The notes: generated by a model from the sequence alone, not told the origin. Numbered from the stretch's first letter, positions 37,501 to 45,170 are shown. The stretch: 64,000 nucleotides of DNA from an uncultured Flavobacteriaceae bacterium (GCA_947498845.1 CANMLX010000013.1:1-64000), one strand, 5' to 3'. Numbers and translations: made by a program.

Positions 37501-38095
37501 TTTAATATTTCAATTTAACTCTATATCAAAATCAGCCATTATTATGTTGGCTATTTTCTTAAGTTTAATAGGGGTCTTTGGCGGTATTGTTATTACAGGT
37601 AGTGCCTTTGTTATCATGATGACCATGATGGGGATTATCTCTCTTGCCGGTATTGTAGTAAATAATGGTGTAGTGCTTCTGGATTACACCCAATTGTTGA
37701 TTGACAGAAAAAAGGTTGAACTCGATTTAGATGAAGATGCTTATGTAGAAAACCAGTACCTTTTAGAAGCTATTGTAAAAGGAGGAAAAGCACGTTTACG
37801 TCCTGTACTTTTAACTGCTATTACTACCATATTAGGGTTAATCCCTCTGGCAACAGGGTTAAATATTAATTTCTTTACCTTATTTAGTGAATTTAATCCA
37901 CACATCTATGTTGGAGGGGACAATGTAATATTCTGGGGGCCTTTAGCCTGGACCGTAATTTATGGCCTATTTATAGCCACATTCCTTACATTAATTGTAG
38001 TCCCTATATTATTCTATTTAGTGACTAAATTAAAAATGCGATTGTTTAAAAATAGAGTTTCTAAACGTGAAAAACTTATTGATATGATTGCTTGA
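34589..38095 (+). CDS. RND efflux inner-membrane permease
   Basis: 1168 residues, somewhat longer than the usual 1030-1060. The first membrane helix (about 23-41) precedes a porter domain starting YPGNTAEDIEKLITDPIEDK. Helices 2-6 lie near 345-500, with a possible extra loop segment after 530 (two more hydrophobic runs at about 522-535 and 540-555). A second porter half (about 600-960) and a second helix set (about 965-1140) follow. Charged residues in TM4 (GLIMGLGMLVDNGIVLVEN) match the proton relay of RND pumps. The usual second domain motif VVNNGVVLLDY is present. It pumps drugs, lipids or metals in a tripartite complex with the two preceding genes; the substrate is unknown. Confidence 0.94.
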   Translation: MTNKTKKVDKEFGLSSWAINNKTTMYVLIALILMLGTGAYFSMPRENFPEIKETKIYISSIYPGNTAEDIEKLITDPIEDKLKTVSNVVEINSTSQEDYSIVIVEFDEDITVEAAKQKVKDEVDSETSSEDWPTFNGAKVEPNVFDLSMSEEIPILNINISGDYPIDRLKAFGEYLEDKIEGLEEIKQVDIRGAQEKEVEVAVDIYKMMAAQVSFDDIINTIGRENLTMSAGNLIASGQRRTIRIVGEIENPKDLESFVVKSEKGNSIYLRDVAQVTFRDEDKTTYAREFSHPVVMLDVKKRAGKNMVAAAEQIQEIVDKAIENIFPPDLTVTIANDQSSKTIGQVDDLVNNIIFGIILVVTVLMFFLGFKNALFVGFAIPMSMFMSLMILDMLGFTMNTMILFGLIMGLGMLVDNGIVLVENVYRLMKEEGLSRIEAAKKGIGEIAFPIIISTATTVAAFIPLGLWPGVMGQFMIYFPKTLGVVLGSSLFVAIFFNSVLVSQFMTIEDKDMPLKNIIRISAIVGGLGILILLFGGDYRGLGSVMIFTIILLWMYRLFLRRWANGFQNNILPRWERFYERLLRGTLRGKMPAIISIGTFILLIVAFMGFGASVGSQRTKVEFFPDNTPNQIIVYIEYPEGTDIKKTNAITKDIEERVYKIINEEAYMHGDFNFLTESAVSQVGAGAGNPQTDGGSQAEMPHRGKITATMREYKFRDGADSNVLLKKVQEALKGIYPGVAISVEKDAVGPPAGYPINIEIEGNDYSELIATAEKMRDFINTKNIQGIDELKIDVNKSKPSMQVVIDRKKAGELGVSSGQVGQQLRNSIFGAKAGIYKKAGEDYDIYVRFNEENRYNTSAIFNQNITFRDMATGQIKEIPVSTVAKQNNTSGFSAIKHRKVKRVVTLYSALAPGFTDAQAIVTQIENETKAYRENEVSESINIDFTGQIEEQNKQMKFLMGAFFTGLGLIFFILIFQFNSISKSAIIMLAIFLSLIGVFGGIVITGSAFVIMMTMMGIISLAGIVVNNGVVLLDYTQLLIDRKKVELDLDEDAYVENQYLLEAIVKGGKARLRPVLLTAITTILGLIPLATGLNINFFTLFSEFNPHIYVGGDNVIFWGPLAWTVIYGLFIATFLTLIVVPILFYLVTKLKMRLFKNRVSKREKLIDMIA

Positions 38096-38112
38096 TGAGC
38101 AATAAAAACACA

Positions 38113-38152
38113 TAAAAAACCATTCAAAATGATTTGTTTTGAATGGTTTTTA
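38113..38152. terminator. bidirectional terminator
   Basis: AAAAACCATTCAAAA and TTTTGAATGGTTTTT form a long stem around a short loop with A-rich and T-rich flanks, so it can work both ways. It ends the efflux operon. It also contains the last codons and stop (38124-38126) of the convergent gene. Confidence 0.87.
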
Positions 38153-38783
38153 ATTTTTCATTATAAATATATTTTCTAACAATAGTTTGGGTTATAGGTT
38201 TTAGTTTTTTTTCATTTACTGGATGAAACCCATCCATATTAAAAAATTCTATTTTTCCATTTGTCTTATCATACCAATATTTGGTTTTTCCTCTTTCAAA
38301 AAAAGTCATACTTGTATCTAATTGTACTTTTTTAAAATTTTCAAGAAGATTTTGATCTAATAATATTAATGATTTTCCAGATTTTCCACAATCAACTTTT
38401 TTATAATGATCTTCAGACCACATCATACAATTTTGACTTTTTTTATGAAAGCCAACACTTGTAATTATTATTAATGAAGCTAATCCTAAAACAATCAAAA
38501 TCACTTTTATGAATGTTTTTCTGTTTCCCTTTTCTAAACTATCATGTTTGGTAACGTAATCTTCATAATTTTTATACCCTAGGTATTTAGATAAAGCATT
38601 TAATAGTTCAACTTTTGGAGTAGATTCGTTATCATAATACCTCATCATAGACCTCTGTGTAATAGAAGTGTCATACTCTTCTGATATAACATGAGCTAAA
38701 TGGCTCGCCTGTCCATTGGGAGTTTTATTTCCAGTTTGTTCTTCTGCCTTTTCGAATACTTGTATAAGTAATTTTTTAATCAT
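38124..38783 (-). CDS. membrane-anchored protein with putative N-terminal DNA-binding domain
   Basis: 219 residues. The N-terminal 80 residues end in ELLNALSKYLGYKNYEDYV, which follows the pattern 'small helical repeat, then TL..LA.fLGY.nw.dF' seen in many Bacteroidota regulator-like proteins. A transmembrane helix spans about 92-111, and a 105-residue periplasmic domain follows (MMWSEDHYKKVDCG, MTFFERGKTKYWYDKTNG). Divergent from the sensor-kinase module, sharing its 400-base control region with two dyads (38843-38883). It may be a one-component transmembrane regulator; that is inferred. The stop lies in the terminator hairpin. Confidence 0.65.
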   Translation of the reverse strand: MIKKLLIQVFEKAEEQTGNKTPNGQASHLAHVISEEYDTSITQRSMMRYYDNESTPKVELLNALSKYLGYKNYEDYVTKHDSLEKGNRKTFIKVILIVLGLASLIIITSVGFHKKSQNCMMWSEDHYKKVDCGKSGKSLILLDQNLLENFKKVQLDTSMTFFERGKTKYWYDKTNGKIEFFNMDGFHPVNEKKLKPITQTIVRKYIYNEKLKTIQNKSF

Positions 38784-39185
38784 TATAAACCCTGAATAAT
38801 TCTCTAAAGTTAAAAATAACCTATCAAATTACATCGACATCCTATAGACAAATTTGTCGAAACTATATAGACATTCTTGTCTATAATCTGTCCACGACTT
38901 TTTTTTAAACCATTCTTTTATTTGTACTAACGAATTGATAATGATCCTTTTTTGTGCAATAAGGGTCAATGCACAACATCAATTCAAACAGGAAAAATTA
39001 AGATAAGTTGTGTTATTGACCTGGGAAGTACAATACACTTTTCTTGTCTTTATTTCTCCAAAGATATTTCCCAAAATATAGAAGAGGCGCCTCTTTTCAT
39101 TTTGCGAGCTAGCTGTATGGCAAATTCCCCTGAGCTCAAACCTCAGGCAGCTACCGCTATTACAAACATTTTAAATGTAATAATT
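38784..39185. promoter_or_regulatory. divergent control region with twin dyads
   Basis: Two 18-bp dyads of the same form, TATAGACA-N3-TTGTCKA, lie at 38843-38860 and 38866-38883, 23 bases apart start to start. They fit a dimeric repressor binding two successive helical faces. Further right, a GAGGCGCCTC palindrome (about 39079-39088) and CCTGAGCTCAAACCTCAGG (from 39129) occur in the leader of the small lipoprotein gene. No other ORF is convincing. Confidence 0.6.
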
Positions 39186-39338
39186 ATGAAAAGAGTAATT
39201 TTAATTTTGGCTATAATTTTATCTAATGCAAGCTTTTTTTCTTGTACTGATTCTGACCTTAATGAAGAAAATAGTATTGATGAATTAGCTATAGAAGGAG
39301 AAGATGCAGAAATTCTGCCGCCAGATGATGATCAATAG
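39186..39338 (+). CDS. 50-residue lipoprotein
   Basis: A signal peptide (MKRVILILAIILSNASFFSC, lipobox Cys20) is followed by a 30-residue, very acidic tail ending PPDDDQ. ATG at 39186. An open frame runs further upstream to 38952, but the signal peptide sets this start. Forty-four bases before the histidine-kinase gene, same strand. The type resembles the 53-residue lipoprotein at 4720-4881. It may serve as a sensed or modulating partner of the kinase (inference). Confidence 0.7.
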   Translation: MKRVILILAIILSNASFFSCTDSDLNEENSIDELAIEGEDAEILPPDDDQ

Positions 39339-39382
39339 GACAAAATACAGTTGAATAATCCTATTTTTTTTATTTTAGAGGA

Positions 39383-41194
39383 GTGAAAAATAGTATTTCA
39401 TTCCTCTTTTTTATTTTAATATTCCAATCTTCATCTTCTCAGAAGATGGATTCTCTACTCTTGGGTGGGATATCTGAAAAAATTGCATTTTTCAAAAAGA
39501 GAGGATCTCTTGATAGTGCAATACATCATAGTCACATTTTGTTATCAGAAGCTAAACTAGTAAACAATACGTTTTTTGAAATAAATGCACATAATAAATT
39601 AGCTGTTTACTACAAAAAAATAAACGCTCCTTTTAAAGCTGTGCAACATTATACTAAATCTAAAGAATTAAATTTAAAGATAGGAGATACAGCTAAAGCA
39701 ATAGAAAAGATTAGGCATATCGCCAGTGTCCAAAAAACATTAGGTGATTTTAATTCCAGTGAGAATTCAGCAATTGAAGGATTAAAATTAATAGCTGTTT
39801 TACCTGATTCACTCAAGCTAAAACATAGTTTAGGTATATTAAATCACCTAGGAATAACAACTAAAGAACTTAAAAATTATTCTGATTCAAAAAACTGGTA
39901 TTTACAGGCATTAGAGTTTGCAAAAGACTCAGTAGATATCATAAAAATTCAAAATAACATTGGAGTTGTTAATTTAAAGCTGGGAAAATACAAAGAAACT
40001 CTTGAGAGTTTAACAAAGTACACTCGATCACCTATAATTTCAAAAAGCCCTGCTTTGAAGGCCAAAGTTTTAGACAATATTGCTTTTTCTAAATCCAAAC
40101 TTAATTATCCTAATGCTGAAAAAGAACTAAAGCTCGTATTAGATTATAGAAAAAATAGTAATGATATTTCTGGTCAATTTGCCAGTAATATTCATCTAGC
40201 CGAGCACTTCCTAATTAGAAAAAACAATAAAAAAGCATTAATTTATACCAACCAAGCCTATGAGATAGCCAAAACTATACATAGTAGTACTTCAAAAGTA
40301 AAAGCTTTATCTTATCTTATAAAACTGAAAAATAATCCAAAAATTGAAGCTGTTGAACTACAAAGATTAACAGACAGCATAAACACTTCAAGAATACAAG
40401 CCAAAAATCAATTTGCAAAAATCCAATATGAAACTGATCGGTATAGAGAAGAAAATTTTAGAGTAAAAGATGAAATTGCTCAACAAAAAATAGTCTTACA
40501 GCAACAAAAAAATCATAAAGTAATTTTTATATCAGTAGTATTAACACTATGCTTATTAACAGGATTTATTTTCTATTATTTAAAACAAAAAAGTAAAATT
40601 GAATTAATAAAAGAGAGACATTATACGGAAAAAAAACTATCTAAAAAGCTTCATGACGAGATTGGAAACGACCTATATCATATGTTATTGCAATTACAAA
40701 ATTCGCCTAATTTTTCTTCCAAACAAAATAACATAAGATTTTTTAGTGGATTCAATAATATTTACCAACGAGTAAAAGATTTTTCAAGAGATTTAAAAAT
40801 AGAAACAGGAGAAGAATATCATTATGAACTTATATCCCTTCTAAATTCATATAGCAATCAACAATGTAAAGTAGCAATTATTGGATCTGACCCAAACTTA
40901 TGGGCAAAAGTTGCAACTTTCAAAAAGGAAGAATTGTTTCTAATCATTAAAGAGTTATTAACCAATATGAAAAAACATAGTAAAGCTACTTTTACAGCTA
41001 TATCTTTTAAAAAAAAGAGAAGAAAAATTACCGTTACTTATTTTGATAATGGTATTGGAGTTGATTTTAACCAATATATTTCTAAGAATGGTCTTAATAA
41101 TGTGAAAAACCGCATAGATGATATAAAAGGAAGTGTTAATTTTGAATCTGAACCAAATCAAGGGTTTAAAATAACTATCGTTTTTACCATCTAG
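39383..41194 (+). CDS. TPR sensor histidine kinase
   Basis: 603 residues, GTG start at 39383. Signal peptide about 1-19. A periplasmic TPR array (about 25-340) is seen in NKLAVYYKKINAPFKAVQHY and ALYTNQAYEIAKTI-like stretches. A coiled coil (about 340-372), transmembrane helix (about 377-396) and dimerisation helix with the phospho-acceptor His424 in KLHDEIGNDLYHML follow. The ATPase domain (about 490-603) has the N box KELLTNMKKHSKATF and a G1 box YFDNGIGVD. It autophosphorylates on signal and passes phosphate to the response regulator 6 bases downstream. The signal is unknown. Confidence 0.9.
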   Translation: MKNSISFLFFILIFQSSSSQKMDSLLLGGISEKIAFFKKRGSLDSAIHHSHILLSEAKLVNNTFFEINAHNKLAVYYKKINAPFKAVQHYTKSKELNLKIGDTAKAIEKIRHIASVQKTLGDFNSSENSAIEGLKLIAVLPDSLKLKHSLGILNHLGITTKELKNYSDSKNWYLQALEFAKDSVDIIKIQNNIGVVNLKLGKYKETLESLTKYTRSPIISKSPALKAKVLDNIAFSKSKLNYPNAEKELKLVLDYRKNSNDISGQFASNIHLAEHFLIRKNNKKALIYTNQAYEIAKTIHSSTSKVKALSYLIKLKNNPKIEAVELQRLTDSINTSRIQAKNQFAKIQYETDRYREENFRVKDEIAQQKIVLQQQKNHKVIFISVVLTLCLLTGFIFYYLKQKSKIELIKERHYTEKKLSKKLHDEIGNDLYHMLLQLQNSPNFSSKQNNIRFFSGFNNIYQRVKDFSRDLKIETGEEYHYELISLLNSYSNQQCKVAIIGSDPNLWAKVATFKKEELFLIIKELLTNMKKHSKATFTAISFKKKRRKITVTYFDNGIGVDFNQYISKNGLNNVKNRIDDIKGSVNFESEPNQGFKITIVFTI

Positions 41195-41200
41195 TTTTTA

Positions 41201-41881
41201 ATGTTAAATATGGTTACTAAGGTTTTAATCGCAGAAGATGAAGATAGTGACAACTTAGGCATTGTTTCTAAGCTTCAGAAATTCACTAATGCACACATAG
41301 ATACAGCTCAATTCTGTGATAAGGCAGAAATAATGATTAAAAGAGGACTTCAAGAAAATCTCCCTTATCATTTATTAATTAGTGATTTATCATTCATCAA
41401 AGGACATAAAAAACACAAAATTATTGATGGTAAACAATTAATAAATGTTGTCAAGCAAGCACAGCCTGAAATTAAAATCATTGTTTTTAGCCAGGAAAAC
41501 AAACCAGCCATCATAAAATCCTTATTTGAAAATTATAATATAAATGGTTATGTATGTAAAGGCTTATATGGTTTACAAGAACTTATAAAAGCAATCGATA
41601 CAGTTATAAAAAATGATATATCATATACATGCCCTGTAGCTAAAGAAGCATTACATCAAAATAACATATTACAAATAAATAGTTATGAAGTATTGATTCT
41701 TCAATTGCTAGCAAAGGGTTATAAACAGGAAGAAATTAGTCAGCATTTTATTATTAACTCAATACTACCTAATAGTAAACGCTCTATAGAAGATCGTTTA
41801 CGTAAACTTAGAGATGAATTTAATGCAAAAACAAATATAGAATTGGTGGTTATTGCAAATAAATTAGGCTTGATTTCATAA
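41201..41881 (+). CDS. NarL-like response regulator
   Basis: 226 residues (or 223 if the ATG at 41210 is used). The receiver domain (about 6-125) has the acidic pocket AEDEDSDN, phospho-acceptor Asp62 in LLISDLSF and Lys in VCKGLYG. The C-terminal helix-turn-helix (about 160-225) reads YEVLILQLLAKGYKQEEISQ, a LuxR-type pattern with a longer turn. It starts 6 bases after the kinase stop: a cognate pair. Its target may be the twin dyads or the two small genes beside it; this is not shown by sequence. Confidence 0.9.
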   Translation: MLNMVTKVLIAEDEDSDNLGIVSKLQKFTNAHIDTAQFCDKAEIMIKRGLQENLPYHLLISDLSFIKGHKKHKIIDGKQLINVVKQAQPEIKIIVFSQENKPAIIKSLFENYNINGYVCKGLYGLQELIKAIDTVIKNDISYTCPVAKEALHQNNILQINSYEVLILQLLAKGYKQEEISQHFIINSILPNSKRSIEDRLRKLRDEFNAKTNIELVVIANKLGLIS

Positions 41882-41984
41882 ACACAGTAATGTTTTAGTA
41901 ATTCTAATCCCTTGTGGTTTAACACAAGGAGTTTACACTTTATAGGTATATGTTTGTTCCTAATAATCTTTAAATTTTAAAAGT

Positions 41985-42155
41985 ATGTCTAAAAAACCAA
42001 TAGGTACAACCGCAAAAACAGGGCAAACCTGCCCAGAATCTGGTATATGGAAAGTAGTTGGAACACCTTCAACAACTGCGCCTATATCAAAAGGAAACAG
42101 AATGCCTCCATATTCTGGTAAAGCAGTGACATGGAAATTAATTCAACATGCTTAG
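41985..42155 (+). CDS. 56-residue hypothetical protein with GxxCPxSGxW motif
   Basis: The ATG at 41985 opens 56 codons ending TAG at 42155. The product has no signal or membrane segment. It has a TGQTCPESGIWKVVG stretch, then ISKGNRMPPYSGKAVTWKLI. The spaced pattern P-x-S-G-x-W ... K-G-x-x-x-P-P ... W is reminiscent of YjzC-like small proteins, but that is a weak call. A clean terminator follows, and a gap of about 100 bases separates it from the response regulator, so it may be its own transcript. The codon pattern and terminator support a real gene. Confidence 0.65.
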   Translation: MSKKPIGTTAKTGQTCPESGIWKVVGTPSTTAPISKGNRMPPYSGKAVTWKLIQHA

Positions 42156-42204
42156 AGAAAAAGCTATGATAAAAATGTAGCTTTTCTTGTTTAATTTCTG
42201 AGTA

Positions 42205-42241
42205 AAAAAGACCTTATGTCAAAAATCATAGGGTCTTTTTT
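42205..42241 (+). terminator. terminator after the 56-residue gene
   Basis: AAAGACCTTATG (42207-42218) pairs with CATAGGGTCTTT (42228-42239) with one T-G pair, followed by a T run. Confidence 0.88.
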
Positions 42242-42331
42242 ATTAAAATATTTTCGATTGTGAAAAACCACAAGGTATTAAAACCAAAGGGTATTAAGTT
42301 TGAAAAATATTACACTTAAAAACTAAAAATC

Positions 42332-42559
42332 ATGGAGTATAAAGTTGTTCCCTTTGTGGCATCAATTGATAAAAATGAAACATCAAAACAAGTAGCAATT
42401 CAACTTGAAAATTTAATAAGTACCTATTCCAATCAAGGTTGGAAATATATGAGACTTGAAAGCGTAACTACCTTTATTAAACCTGATAATGGATGTTTTG
42501 GTTTTGGTGCAAAACCAGGATATACAACTTCAAGACAAATAATTGTATTTGGTAAATAA
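42332..42559 (+). CDS. DUF4177-like small protein
   Basis: 75 residues. The pattern YKVVPF near the start, then LENLISTYSNQGWKYMRLES with the diagnostic G-W, is that of DUF4177 and related small alpha/beta proteins. The C-terminal half (TTFIKPDNGCFGFGAKPGYT) is Gly-rich, ending in a beta strand QIIVFG. There is no signal peptide. It is 5 bases ahead of the YidD-like gene; probably one transcript. Function of the family is unknown. Confidence 0.75.
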   Translation: MEYKVVPFVASIDKNETSKQVAIQLENLISTYSNQGWKYMRLESVTTFIKPDNGCFGFGAKPGYTTSRQIIVFGK

Positions 42560-42564
42560 AATAT

Positions 42565-42864
42565 ATGAAATATTTAGCACTATTAATCATTAAAATGTAT
42601 TGGTTTTTAATTCCTGCATCTAAAAGAAGAAAATGCATTTTTAGAAAATCCTGCTCAAAACATGTATATGACATGATATTAAATAAAGGGATAATACTAG
42701 GTCTTAAGGCTTTTAAATTCAGGTATCTAAATTGCAGGCAAGGTGTTGAGGTTTTTAAAAACCCATTAACAAACGAATTACAGTTTTTGCTTCCAAACAA
42801 TTCAATTGTAGAGGAAGAAGAAATAGCAGAACGGTTAATAAAAACTAAAAATCTAACCTCTTAA
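42565..42864 (+). CDS. YidD-like membrane-insertion factor paralogue
   Basis: 99 residues. The YidD plan is visible: an amphipathic N-terminus (ALLIIKMYWFLIP), then KRRKCIFRKSCSKHVYDMI with the paired cysteines, GIILGLKAFKFRYLNCRQG. In other bacteria YidD is encoded with rnpA and yidC and helps membrane-protein insertion. Here it is instead in an accessory group without those genes, so it is a displaced paralogue. The C-terminus (about 75-99) is longer and more acidic than usual. Role here unknown. Confidence 0.75.
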   Translation: MKYLALLIIKMYWFLIPASKRRKCIFRKSCSKHVYDMILNKGIILGLKAFKFRYLNCRQGVEVFKNPLTNELQFLLPNNSIVEEEEIAERLIKTKNLTS

Positions 42865-42880
42865 AAAATGTTTAAATTTT

Positions 42881-43951
42881 ATGGAACTAAACAGTCAATT
42901 CAAAATTCTTGCTAACAAGATTGATGAACTTAAAAACCAGATAGAAACAGAAGAGTCTACCAAACATGCTTTTGTACTACCTTTTATAAATATATTAGGT
43001 TATGATAGTTTTAATCCTACAGAGGTTGTCCCTGAGTTTACTGCTGATTTAGGTCTTAAAAAGGGAGAGAAAGTAGACTATGCTATCTTCTTGCAAGGAA
43101 ATCCAGTTATGATTATTGAATGCAAAAATTGGAAAGAAAATTTAGAGCCCCATAAATCTCAACTAAGTAGATATTTTCATGTTACTCGCACTCGATTCGC
43201 AATCTTAACTAATGGAATAGAGTATTGGTTTTATACAGACTTGGAAGAAGCTAATAAAATGGATAAAAAACCATTTCTTGAATTTAATATTTCTAAATTG
43301 AAAGAAAGCTCTATAGTTAATATCACTAAATTCCATAAGTCTAATTTTGATATTGATAAAATAGTTGATAATGCAAGTAGCCTAAAATACTTGAAAGAAA
43401 TAAACACAATAATAACAGAAGAGTTGCAGCAACCTTCCATTAATTTTGTGAAATTATTTGCCAATAAGGTATACACTGGTAAAAGAATTACAGAAAAAGT
43501 CATTGAAGAATTTACTGATTTGGTCCATAAAGCGTTTAATCAAACTATAAATGAAATTATAAATGATCGATTGAATGCAGCATTAAATAAAGAAGCAGAT
43601 AAGCAACAAGAGCCTGAAAAAAACACTGAAGAAAAAAACAAAATCATTACAACCGAAGAAGAATTAGAAGGGTATAGAATAGTGGTAGCAATATTAAGAA
43701 GAAAAATTGAAGTTAATCGAATTGCTTATAGAGACACACAGTCTTATTTTGGAATCCTTTTAGATGACAATAATCGAAAACCTCTGTGTAGACTTCATTT
43801 AGATGGCTCAAAAAAATATATTAGCCTTTTCGATGAGAAAAAAAATAGTACTAGATACCAAATAAAATCTATAGATGATATTTATAATTTTGAAAAACAA
43901 ATTCTTAAAACCATAGGTAATTATGAAATTACTACATCTGAAACTTTATAA
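42881..43951 (+). CDS. HsdR N-terminal-like endonuclease domain protein
   Basis: 356 residues. The N-terminal domain (about 20-150) is the PD-(D/E)XK fold of type I restriction HsdR: Asp66 and ECK with Glu80 and Lys82 in VMIIECKNW, preceded by the usual TKHAFVLPFINILGYD. It lacks the helicase motor of HsdR. The C-terminal domain (about 265-345) has RIAYRDTQSYFGILLD, ICRL-like CRLHLDG and KYISLFDE, a pairing seen in orphan proteins of this kind. A Glu/Lys-rich linker (230-262) joins the domains. No methylase or specificity gene is near. It may act on foreign DNA or be a housekeeping nuclease; not shown. Confidence 0.85.
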   Translation: MELNSQFKILANKIDELKNQIETEESTKHAFVLPFINILGYDSFNPTEVVPEFTADLGLKKGEKVDYAIFLQGNPVMIIECKNWKENLEPHKSQLSRYFHVTRTRFAILTNGIEYWFYTDLEEANKMDKKPFLEFNISKLKESSIVNITKFHKSNFDIDKIVDNASSLKYLKEINTIITEELQQPSINFVKLFANKVYTGKRITEKVIEEFTDLVHKAFNQTINEIINDRLNAALNKEADKQQEPEKNTEEKNKIITTEEELEGYRIVVAILRRKIEVNRIAYRDTQSYFGILLDDNNRKPLCRLHLDGSKKYISLFDEKKNSTRYQIKSIDDIYNFEKQILKTIGNYEITTSETL

Positions 43952-44342
43952 TAAAACATATATTATATTAATAACCCTCTTATTTCTAATAGCGCCTCTC
44001 TTCTCCAGCGGTCAAAACAAAGAAGCTCTACAATACCTAAAACAAGAGCTGGTAAAACAAAGAAATGATTTATTGCAGAAAGCAAGAGAACTCCAAACCC
44101 GCATTGACTCTATTGACATTATATTACAATATAAAAATAGTAATAAAAATCCAGCTACCTATTTAATTAAATCAAACAACAAACAAAATAAAACCCATAA
44201 TTCTTTTCAGTATAATAATACAATTAGAAAGAAAAGACAGATTTCAAATTATAGAAGATATTACCGTGGTCCAAGAGGAGGATGTTATTATATTAATAGC
44301 AATGGAAACAAATCTTATGTTGACCGAAGCTTATGTAATTAA
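43923..44342 (+). CDS. secreted coiled-coil protein with C-terminal GPRGGCYY basic adaptor-like motif
   Basis: 139 residues. Signal peptide (about 10-30, LFLIAPLFSSGQ). A coiled coil (about 32-70, LKQELVKQRNDLLQKARELQ) and an Asn/Lys-rich linker follow. The last 27 residues (YYRGPRGGCYYINSNGNKSY then VDRSLCN) match the short basic adaptor motif found in PBCV and bacterial proteins, here with two cysteines. Its ATG lies 29 bases inside the preceding gene, so the two are coupled. Function unknown; the motif is the only recognisable part. Confidence 0.72.
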   Translation: MKLLHLKLYNKTYIILITLLFLIAPLFSSGQNKEALQYLKQELVKQRNDLLQKARELQTRIDSIDIILQYKNSNKNPATYLIKSNNKQNKTHNSFQYNNTIRKKRQISNYRRYYRGPRGGCYYINSNGNKSYVDRSLCN

Positions 44343-44369
44343 ATTGTATAACCATAAAATTCCCAGCTC

Positions 44370-44618
44370 ATGAAAAAAGCACTGATATTTATTTTTGCAC
44401 TCATGTGGTATTCGTCTTATAGTCAAAAATTAAAAACTTCAAAAAAACATGATACTACTAAAGTTTTTATCTGTAATAGTTTTTCTAGTAAAGTATATCA
44501 CTTAAACAAAAACTGCTATCAACTTAAAAAATGTAACGATTCTATAATAAGAGTCTCATTACATAAAGCTAAAAATTATGCCAGAGTATATTGTAAAAAT
44601 GAATCAAAAAGTAAATAA
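44370..44618 (+). CDS. small secreted protein with four cysteines
   Basis: 82 residues. Signal peptide about 1-18 (MWYSSYSQ). The mature part has VFICNSFSSKVYHLNKNCYQ then LKKCNDSIIRVSLHKA and ARVYC. The spacing YH-x4-C-x4-C ... A-x4-C resembles short metal- or disulfide-knuckle domains found fused to nucleases and secreted proteins in Bacteroidota. It is 28 bases after the previous gene; same strand. The next gene is convergent, so it probably ends the accessory group. Confidence 0.7.
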   Translation: MKKALIFIFALMWYSSYSQKLKTSKKHDTTKVFICNSFSSKVYHLNKNCYQLKKCNDSIIRVSLHKAKNYARVYCKNESKSK

Positions 44619-44648
44619 GCTCACAACACTACCTCCTAAAAAAACTTA

Positions 44649-45170
44649 TTACCCTATCTGTGCTACACCAATTTGATCTAATTCATCATGCGATTTCATT
44701 TTAGACTCAAACTTTTCTATATCTACAACATATGTTTTAGAAATGGTATCATGCCAACCTCTACCTTCGTCTCCTAAAAAGGAAAATGGTTCAAAAGGAA
44801 TTATTCTAGAAAAACTTCGTTTTAGGTAATCTACTGCCTTTGGTTGAGAACCATCTTCTAAAACAATTTTAGTTTTTGTGACGTACTTACCTACACTTCT
44901 GCCTTTTGTTAATAATTCAAGTAAAAAGTATAATAGTACCGTAATAAAAGCAGTTAATAAAATATCTAAAAAAGGGTTTATTGGCTCTTCTTTGTATATA
45001 AAATCATCTACAACACTAGTGTCATCAGCAAAATAGTAATACACACTAGATACAACAAATGCTGCTCCAAAAATTATGACTCTAATAAGAATCCCATCAA
45101 TAATATAATTGGCAAATCGGTTTCCTTTTGATGCGTATAAATCTGGTGTAACTGTAAAAGAGTTATTCAT
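44649..45170 (-). CDS. RDD family membrane protein
   Basis: 173 residues. RDD hallmarks: GNRFANYIIDGILIRVIIF with the Arg and Asp of the first helix (about 17-45), a second helix (about 70-88, LDILLTAFITVLLYFLLELL), the TKGRSVGKYVTKTKIVLEDG loop and a third short helix with the SFSRIIPFEP stretch. About three membrane spans. Family function is poorly known; some members act as ion antiporters. It lies 67 bases from the PepSY gene stop with no shared operon obvious. Confidence 0.88.
   Translation of the reverse strand: MNNSFTVTPDLYASKGNRFANYIIDGILIRVIIFGAAFVVSSVYYYFADDTSVVDDFIYKEEPINPFLDILLTAFITVLLYFLLELLTKGRSVGKYVTKTKIVLEDGSQPKAVDYLKRSFSRIIPFEPFSFLGDEGRGWHDTISKTYVVDIEKFESKMKSHDELDQIGVAQIG

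Larger units (their letters stand above)
41882..42331. other. gap with one small gene and a terminator
   Basis: The 450-base stretch after the response regulator holds the 56-residue gene (41985-42155), its terminator (42205-42241) and a short unassigned leader to the DUF4177-like gene. A CTTGTGGTTTAACACAAG hairpin (41911-41928) is present before the small gene. Confidence 0.6.

Noticed and set aside
38952..39185. 128-codon version of the small lipoprotein gene
   Set aside because: The upstream part has no protein-like features, and a complete signal peptide begins at ATG 39186.
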